Source: CAVIQK01 sp963644945 (GTDB lineage Bacteria > Bacillota > Clostridia > Christensenellales > DTU072). Taken from it: DNA of 18,800 nt. Positions within the stretch are counted from its first letter, which is position 1. The number at the start of each line of letters is the position of its first letter. Where the stretch lies: assembly GCA_963644945.1 (NCBI GenBank), contig CAVIQK010000014.1, forward strand, positions 1 through 18,800, given 5' to 3'. Below the pieces are notes generated by a model, which worked only from the letters and a program-made list of their open reading frames with translations, made no database searches and was not told the DNA's origin. The position numbers and the translations under genes are program-made. Positions 14,177 through 18,800 of the stretch are shown one piece after another.

Positions 14177-15813
14177 TATTCGATGGCTAAAAGGTAGGAA
14201 TAATAAGGTTGGCCACCGTTGACGCTCATGACGTCCAAATCTTCAAATCTTTCTTGGATGCGTGCCATGAGAGCATCGGCTTGTTCGTCGGTGGTTTCGT
14301 CGCCGTAGTAAAGAGTGATGACCGAATTGTCTTCGCCGACTAGTTTTTCTATGACTTCGTAGGCTACTTGCTCGGCATTGTCGCCTTTGGCGATTATTCC
14401 TTTTTCGATGCCTATTACGTCGCCTGTTTTTAGGTCGAATCCGTCAAGGGTGACGTCTCTTACCGCTTTGGTGATTTGGGCGGTTTTGACACCGGAGGCG
14501 GCTTTTTGCATTTCGTAAGTGTTTTCTTCTACATCGGCTTCGGGATTGAAGGCTATCGCCGCAGAAATGCCCTCGGGAACCGACGTCGTCGCAATAACTA
14601 CGACCGAACGTGATGCAAGGGAAATGGCTTGCTCGGCTGCAAGAATAATATTTTTGTTGTCGGGAAGAACGAAAACCGTTTCGGCATTGACAGAATTGAC
14701 GGCATCGACTATGTCGGTGACCGAAGTGTTCATGGTCTGTCCGCCGGACACGACTTTATCTACTCCTAATTCTTTGAATAATTCCGAAAGTCCGTCTCCG
14801 CATGAAACGGCTACTATGCCCATCGGTTTTTGGGGGATATTCTCTTGCATGCGCTTGATTTCTCTATTTTGTTCGAGCATGTTCTCGATTTTGAGTTTGT
14901 CAAGTTCGCCTAGTTGTAAACCGTATTGAAGTGCCAAGTTGGGTTGGTTGGTGTGGACGTGGACTTTGACTAGGCTGAGGTCTCCTACGACGACGACACA
15001 GTCGCCTATCTTCATCAACTTGTCACGAAGTTTGTCGATGTCACTGGTCATCGCATTGTCTCTTATGTTGATGACAAAAAACTCGGTGCAATAACCAAAG
15101 GTTATTTCGTCTAGGTTGTGAACGTCGGCAATAAAAGATTGTTTTACGGAAGGAACGGGTTTTTCTTCTACTTTTGTAGCCTCGGATACAATTTCTTCGC
15201 CAAGCATGGCTTTTTGCATACCTTCTAACAAGAATATAAGTCCTTGTCCGCCGGCATCGACAACTCCTGCTTGTTTTAGGACGGGAAGAAGATTGGGGGT
15301 GTCTTGAAGGACGGCTCTGCCCTTTTCTAAAACCTTGTCGAAGAATTTTTCAAAGTCGGATACTCTCGATGCGGTCTTTACGGCATGTTCGCCCATCAGT
15401 CTAATGACGGTGAGAATCGTGCCTTCTTTAGGTTTGGTCACTGCATCGTATGCTTTGTCGGCACCGTTCTTTAAGGCTTTTGCAAAATTCTTGGTTGTGA
15501 TTTCGGGGTTTTCTATAAAAGTGTCGCCCATGCCTTTCAAAATTTGGGACAAAATTACTCCTGAATTGCCTCTTGCTCCAACTAAGGAGCCTTTTGAAAA
15601 TGCTGTGGAAATGTCAGAAATTTGGGCGGTTTTGGGCAATTCGTTCAAAAATCGAACACATGATGCCATTGTTAGCCCCATGTTCGTACCTGTGTCTCCG
15701 TCGGGAACAGGGAAAACGTTGAGGGCGTTGAGATTTTCTTTATTTATATCAAGATAAGCGGCTCCGCCTTTTAGCATGCGGATGAGCAGATCTTTATCTA
15801 TTATACTTAACAT
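14176..15813 (-). CDS. fakA: DAK2-domain fatty acid kinase, catalytic subunit (YloV/FakA family)
   Basis: A 545-residue cytoplasmic enzyme of the YloV/FakA family. It phosphorylates fatty acids held by a FakB (DegV-type) partner, giving acyl-phosphate for phospholipid synthesis. The DhaL-like N-terminal ATP/Mg domain shows NVFPVPDGDTGTN (32-44) and GARGNSGVILSQ (79-90), the metal and nucleotide binding motifs. DAGGQGLIFLLEG follows near 190, and the rest is the FakA-type middle and C-terminal domains. Length matches the family (about 550). The start has GAGGTAA six bases upstream. It lies 33 bases after the Asp23/Gls24 gene and overlaps recG, the same order as yloU-yloV in Bacillus. No fakB gene is in the window. 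The name comes from family resemblance and has not been tested here. Confidence 0.9.
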   Translation of the reverse strand: MLSIIDKDLLIRMLKGGAAYLDINKENLNALNVFPVPDGDTGTNMGLTMASCVRFLNELPKTAQISDISTAFSKGSLVGARGNSGVILSQILKGMGDTFIENPEITTKNFAKALKNGADKAYDAVTKPKEGTILTVIRLMGEHAVKTASRVSDFEKFFDKVLEKGRAVLQDTPNLLPVLKQAGVVDAGGQGLIFLLEGMQKAMLGEEIVSEATKVEEKPVPSVKQSFIADVHNLDEITFGYCTEFFVINIRDNAMTSDIDKLRDKLMKIGDCVVVVGDLSLVKVHVHTNQPNLALQYGLQLGELDKLKIENMLEQNREIKRMQENIPQKPMGIVAVSCGDGLSELFKELGVDKVVSGGQTMNTSVTDIVDAVNSVNAETVFVLPDNKNIILAAEQAISLASRSVVVIATTSVPEGISAAIAFNPEADVEENTYEMQKAASGVKTAQITKAVRDVTLDGFDLKTGDVIGIEKGIIAKGDNAEQVAYEVIEKLVGEDNSVITLYYGDETTDEQADALMARIQERFEDLDVMSVNGGQPYYSYLLAIE

Positions 15814-15846
15814 AATTACCTCGTAAAAGTCGGTAGTCGATGACTA

Positions 15847-16197
15847 CTAGATTTTCGAGCCTACTACGTGCGCTGTCACGGATTTTACGCGCATTCCGGA
15901 AAATTTTTCTACATTGTACGATATCGCCGATTCGAGTGATTCTTTGACTGCGTCTTGGTTGACTCCTTCTTTCAAAACGACGAAAACATCTATATAAGCA
16001 CGATTGTCAGTTGTGACTATTTTTATACCTTTTGTAGCGGGTTCTTTATTGAATAGCATCAGAATACTATCACTTAAATGTATGGGAACAAGGGCTGCGA
16101 CTCCATAACATTCGGAGGCAACTCTCGAACAAAGTTTTGCAATGACATCGCCGGAAATGGTAACTTTTCCATATTTTGTGGCGGTCGTAAGTGACAT
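15847..16197 (-). CDS. Asp23/Gls24 family envelope stress protein (YloU-like)
   Basis: A 116-residue small protein of the Asp23/Gls24 family. It begins with GKVTISGDVIAKLCSRVASECYG, the conserved start of this family, and continues through a short beta-alpha fold to VKSVTAHVVG near its end. Members sit at the cell envelope in Firmicutes and are linked to alkaline or cell-wall stress. Biochemical function is unclear. It is the first gene of the yloU-fakA-recG operon, divergent from rpmB, an arrangement conserved in Bacilli and Clostridia. GAGGAG precedes the ATG. A promoter with TTGAAA and TAATAT lies upstream. Confidence 0.92.
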   Translation of the reverse strand: MSLTTATKYGKVTISGDVIAKLCSRVASECYGVAALVPIHLSDSILMLFNKEPATKGIKIVTTDNRAYIDVFVVLKEGVNQDAVKESLESAISYNVEKFSGMRVKSVTAHVVGSKI

Positions 16198-16238
16198 ATT
16201 CTCTCCTCTTTTTAGACGATGACGCTATTATTACTATT

Positions 16239-16267
16239 ATATTACATTATAGTAAGAAAATTTTCAA
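16239..16267 (-). promoter_or_regulatory. Probable promoter of the Asp23/Gls24-fakA-recG operon
   Basis: On the minus strand TTGAAA (16262-16267), 17-base spacer, TAATAT (16239-16244), about 42 bases before the ATG. It is back to back with the rpmB promoter. Confidence 0.6.
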
Positions 16268-16296
16268 GCAAATTTTATTTTTTTATCGAAAAAGTG

Positions 16297-16325
16297 TTGC
16301 GTTTATAAAAAATAAATGCTAAAAT
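16297..16325 (+). promoter_or_regulatory. Probable promoter of rpmB
   Basis: TTGCGT (16297-16302), 17-base spacer, TAAAAT (16320-16325), about 30 bases before the rpmB ATG. Confidence 0.7.
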
Positions 16326-16355
16326 GCTTGAGGTATATAAAGGAGGTGTAGTCAC

Positions 16356-16544
16356 ATGTCTAAAGTTTGTTATATTTGCGGAAAAGGCAGTATGAGCGGA
16401 AACAAAGTCAGTCATAGTAACATTAAATCCAAGAAGAGCTGGGGAGCAAACGTCCAAAAAATCCAAATCGAAACCGAACACGGAACCGAAAGACAATATG
16501 TTTGCACACGTTGCCTTCGTACTATGAAAAAAGACGAACAATAA
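16356..16544 (+). CDS. rpmB: 50S ribosomal protein L28, zinc-binding form
   Basis: A 62-residue large-subunit ribosomal protein. It matches the L28 pattern: MSKVCYICGKG at the start, then G-N-x-V-S-H-S-N-I-K-S-K-K near 15-27 and V-C-T-R-C-L-R near 49-55. The paired cysteines C5/C8 and C50/C53 form the zinc site of the C-plus paralogue, which in many bacteria is used when zinc is ample. The ATG has AAAGGAGGTG ideally placed. It is transcribed away from the Asp23/Gls24-fakA-recG operon, a gene order common in Firmicutes, and ends at a strong terminator. Confidence 0.97.
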   Translation: MSKVCYICGKGSMSGNKVSHSNIKSKKSWGANVQKIQIETEHGTERQYVCTRCLRTMKKDEQ

Positions 16545-16561
16545 TTATCGTAATTAAACAG

Positions 16562-16588
16562 AAAAGGTCGTCGATGACGACCTTTTTT
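16562..16588 (+). terminator. Rho-independent terminator of rpmB, possibly bidirectional
   Basis: Stem of 9 bp (16564-16572 with 16576-16584, AAGGTCGTC/GACGACCTT), followed by a T run to 16588. On the minus strand it is followed by TTTTC and may also end the convergent lysA transcript. Confidence 0.92.
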
Positions 16589-16640
16589 ATTGCTTTTATT
16601 TTTTGAAAATTCCTTTTATTTGGTATCTTGGGATACAGAA

Positions 16641-17891
16641 TTATTTGAATTCATCCATAAAATCGAAGGTTGCAAAATAGTCGGCGACGGTCTCTTTTCT
16701 TCTTATCATGGAGTAGGATCCGTCAACACCCAACAAAATTTCTGCACTACGGAGTTTTCCGTTGTAGTTGTAGCCCATAGAAAATCCGTGAGCGCCGGCA
16801 TCGTGAATGAATAAGATGTCGCCATTTTCTATTTCGGGAAGAGGTCTATCGATTGCGAATTTATCGCTATTTTCGCATAGAGATCCGACGACGTCGTAAA
16901 TTTTGGTTTTGGGGGCGTTCTCTTTGCCGAGTACCGTAATGTGGTGGTAGGCTCCGTAGATTGCGGGGCGCATTAGATTGGCGGCGCAGGCATCGACTCC
17001 GATATATTCTTTGTAGATGTGTTTTTGGTGAATTGCCGTCGTGATCAAGGCTCCGTACGGGGCTAGCATGTATCTACCGAGTTCGGTAAAGATTTTGAGT
17101 TCGGATCCACTCCCTAACACTTCTTCATAAACCTTGCGGACACCTTCTCCTATTATATTGATGTCGTTTTCGTCTTGGTCTTCTCTATACGGGATGCCGA
17201 TACCGCCGGACAGGTTGGCAAAAGTAAATTTTACGTTTTCGGTTTCGGTCAGTTCTTTTATAAGTTGGAAAATGACTTTGGCAAGGGTGGGGTAATACTC
17301 GTTGCCGAGGGTGTTGGATGCGAGGAAGGCATGGATGCCGAATTCTTTGACACCGAGAGATTTGAGGGTTTTGACGGCTTCTTTTATTTGGGTTTTGGTC
17401 ATGCCGTATTTGGCATCGGCAGGGTTGCCCATGATTGCGGTGCCGATTTTGAATTCTCCGCCCGGGTTATAGCGCAGACAGATTTTTTCGGGGATCGTCG
17501 TGCAATTTTTGAGATAGTCGATGTGGGTGATGTCGTCAAGGTTGATGATGGCACCGAGTTTTCTTGCTAGAATAAACTCCTCTTTCGGGGTTTCGTTGGA
17601 GGAAAACATGATGTCGTCTCCGGAAAAACCTAATTTTTCTACCATGAGAAGTTCGGTAAGCGATGAGCAATCGACTCCGCAACCAAGAGATTTCAAGATT
17701 TTTAGTATTGTGGGGTTGGGTGTGGCTTTGACTGCAAAATATTCTTTGTAGCCACGATTCCAACTAAATGCCGACAGCACTCTCTTGGCATTGTCGATAA
17801 TGCCTTTTTCGTCATAAAGATAAAACGGAGTGTCGAAGGTCTTTTTGATTTCTAAAACTTTATCTAACGTGACAAAGGGGACTTTTTTCAT
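16641..17891 (-). CDS. lysA: Diaminopimelate decarboxylase
   Basis: A PLP enzyme of 416 residues that decarboxylates meso-diaminopimelate to L-lysine. This is the last step of lysine synthesis and competes with the use of diaminopimelate in peptidoglycan. The alanine-racemase-type barrel has the PLP lysine in YFAVKATPNP (K55), GGIGIPY at 229-235 and the partner-subunit motif with CENSD in the C-terminal part. The end shows GAHGFSMGYNYNG, then R-R-K-E-T. Instead of the usual G-L-H-x-H-I-G-S it has GIHAFLASN (185-193), a form I recall from clostridial LysA proteins. A promoter with TTGCCT and TACAAT lies in the 62-base gap upstream. AAGGA precedes the ATG by 11 bases. Related decarboxylases for other substrates cannot be excluded, but length and motifs favour LysA. 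Confidence 0.9.
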   Translation of the reverse strand: MKKVPFVTLDKVLEIKKTFDTPFYLYDEKGIIDNAKRVLSAFSWNRGYKEYFAVKATPNPTILKILKSLGCGVDCSSLTELLMVEKLGFSGDDIMFSSNETPKEEFILARKLGAIINLDDITHIDYLKNCTTIPEKICLRYNPGGEFKIGTAIMGNPADAKYGMTKTQIKEAVKTLKSLGVKEFGIHAFLASNTLGNEYYPTLAKVIFQLIKELTETENVKFTFANLSGGIGIPYREDQDENDINIIGEGVRKVYEEVLGSGSELKIFTELGRYMLAPYGALITTAIHQKHIYKEYIGVDACAANLMRPAIYGAYHHITVLGKENAPKTKIYDVVGSLCENSDKFAIDRPLPEIENGDILFIHDAGAHGFSMGYNYNGKLRSAEILLGVDGSYSMIRRKETVADYFATFDFMDEFK

Positions 17892-17920
17892 AACTATTCA
17901 CATCCTTATTAAATGAGTAA

Positions 17921-17949
17921 ATTGTATCAAAATATTGGGGAATAGGCAA
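17921..17949 (-). promoter_or_regulatory. Probable promoter of lysA
   Basis: On the minus strand TTGCCT (17944-17949), 17-base spacer, TACAAT (17921-17926), about 30 bases before the lysA ATG. The leader is too short for a lysine riboswitch or T-box. Confidence 0.7.
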
Positions 17950-17953
17950 GTCT

Positions 17954-18676
17954 TTATGCGTCTATTGCGTCTGTTGAGATTTCGGGGGTGTGGGACAAAA
18001 TGTAGTCGTAGTCTTTGGGATATTCTTCGGGGGATCCTAACATATAAATATTGTCTTTGTTTTCGTAGAAGATGAGTTTTCCTTTGTAATTGACAATTGT
18101 TAGGTCTTGGGGGGACAATTTTCGTAAGACAAGGCGGGTATAAAAGGGGGCTTCTTCGCCTATTTTGAAGTAGCATTTTTTGTTATTTAGGGTGATTTTT
18201 TTCCATACCTTAGAACAGTTGAACACTCTTTTTATACGTTCAAACATGTTGCTTGAATTGATTTTTAGGTCGGTCGCGGTAGAAAGTATGAGGTTTTTGA
18301 GTAGGTCTAAAAGGATATTTGCTACCGAAATGCATATTATCGCAATCGTCCAATAGAGATTGTCGAGGCTTTGGTCGGAATAGTAAAAGATTAGGGATCC
18401 TATTAAAATGAAGAGTTTTAGGAGGTTGGCGATGAGTTTTATGGTGCGAGTGATGACTTTTTTGTGTTTTTTGATGGTTTTGGTTTTGTCATCGTCGTCG
18501 ATAAAAATTGCGGTCAAAGAAAAGACGGCGTTGATTACGGCGGAGGCAAGCATGAGGTCGGATACTATTTTGATGCCACCGTTGTATGCAACATTGATTG
18601 ATGTATAAATTATATACACCAATGTGAAGGCTATTATTCTTATTATGCGAAGTTTTTTATAGGTAGTAAGATACAT
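17954..18676 (-). CDS. Unrecognised four-helix membrane protein with a C-terminal soluble domain
   Basis: A 240-residue protein I do not recognise. Four hydrophobic segments lie at about 10-30, 36-59, 80-99 and 107-127, with a Lys-rich loop (DDDDKTKTIKKHKK) between the second and third. About 100 soluble residues follow (140-240), with a beta-rich pattern (CYFKIGEEAPFYTRLV, then KGKLIFYENKDNIYML). By the positive-inside rule the Lys-rich loop and the C-terminal domain are probably cytoplasmic. The ATG at 18676 is chosen because a near-perfect promoter (TTGACA-17-TATACT) covers the only other start, a TTG at 18712. Its transcript would begin only about 8-10 bases before this ATG, and no ribosome binding site is seen. 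It lies 62 bases upstream of lysA. Function unknown. Confidence 0.7.
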   Translation of the reverse strand: MYLTTYKKLRIIRIIAFTLVYIIYTSINVAYNGGIKIVSDLMLASAVINAVFSLTAIFIDDDDKTKTIKKHKKVITRTIKLIANLLKLFILIGSLIFYYSDQSLDNLYWTIAIICISVANILLDLLKNLILSTATDLKINSSNMFERIKRVFNCSKVWKKITLNNKKCYFKIGEEAPFYTRLVLRKLSPQDLTIVNYKGKLIFYENKDNIYMLGSPEEYPKDYDYILSHTPEISTDAIDA

Positions 18677-18690
18677 TTTTCGTCTAGTCA

Positions 18691-18719
18691 AGTATATAAT
18701 ACATCGTGGCAATTGTCAA
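18691..18719 (-). promoter_or_regulatory. Strong sigma-A promoter of the four-helix membrane protein
   Basis: On the minus strand TTGACA (18714-18719, perfect consensus), 17-base spacer and TATACT (18691-18696). Transcription would begin near 18684-18686, only 8-10 bases before the chosen ATG. The remaining bases to 18800 hold no recognised feature. Confidence 0.85.
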
Positions 18720-18800
18720 TGTCGGGGCGAGGGTGGGAAATAACGGTGGTGGGCAATAACGGACTCGTTCTTGATATTTTGTTCGCAGGTTTTTTGTATA

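Noticed and set aside
17892..17953. Lysine riboswitch or T-box upstream of lysA
   Set aside because: The gap is only 62 bases and already holds a promoter. No conserved leader structure could fit.
18677..18712. TTG start giving a 252-residue membrane protein
   Set aside because: These codons are the spacer and -10 of the consensus promoter, upstream of the expected transcript start.

Overview
The window looks like a chromosomal piece of an anaerobic, probably gut-associated, Firmicute (class Clostridia or a near relative). The evidence is indirect. The cluster rpmB / Asp23-Gls24 protein / fakA-like kinase / recG is a classic Firmicutes arrangement. Strong AAGGAGG-type ribosome binding sites and sigma-A promoters are present. 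BspA-type leucine-rich repeats and a DUF6273 lipoprotein point to gut clostridia. No genus can be named from the sequence alone. TGA serves as a stop, so the standard bacterial code applies.

Region 1 (1-3521, + strand) is a type I restriction-modification cassette: a small XRE regulator, a long HsdM and a shortened HsdS, each start overlapping the previous stop. No hsdR is visible. The cassette uses A/T-ending codons more than the rest and looks acquired. At its 3' end hsdS runs directly into the remains of a type II-style CRISPR array: one complete 36-bp repeat, a 30-bp spacer, and a second repeat whose last 8 bases have diverged. The last codons of hsdS are made of CRISPR repeat and spacer DNA. 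No cas gene and no tracrRNA candidate was seen.

Region 2 (3.7-11.9 kb, - strand) encodes four exported or surface proteins. In transcription order these are a membrane-anchored leucine-rich-repeat protein, two secreted proteins with a C-terminal membrane anchor and cytoplasmic tail, and a lipoprotein with Cys-rich repeats plus DUF6273. The two middle genes have perfectly identical ends (127 bp at the start, 388 bp at the stop) around unrelated centres, which suggests cassette exchange or gene conversion. A promoter overlapped by an 18-bp perfect palindrome precedes the cluster.

Region 3 (12.1-18.7 kb) is housekeeping. It holds a tRNA-Cys with its own promoter and terminator, an operon reading Asp23/Gls24 protein -> fatty acid kinase -> RecG, divergent rpmB, lysA (lysine and cell-wall precursor synthesis), and an unrecognised four-helix membrane protein with a near-leaderless start. 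Conserved chromosomal genes therefore lie beside a variable stretch of surface proteins and defence remnants.
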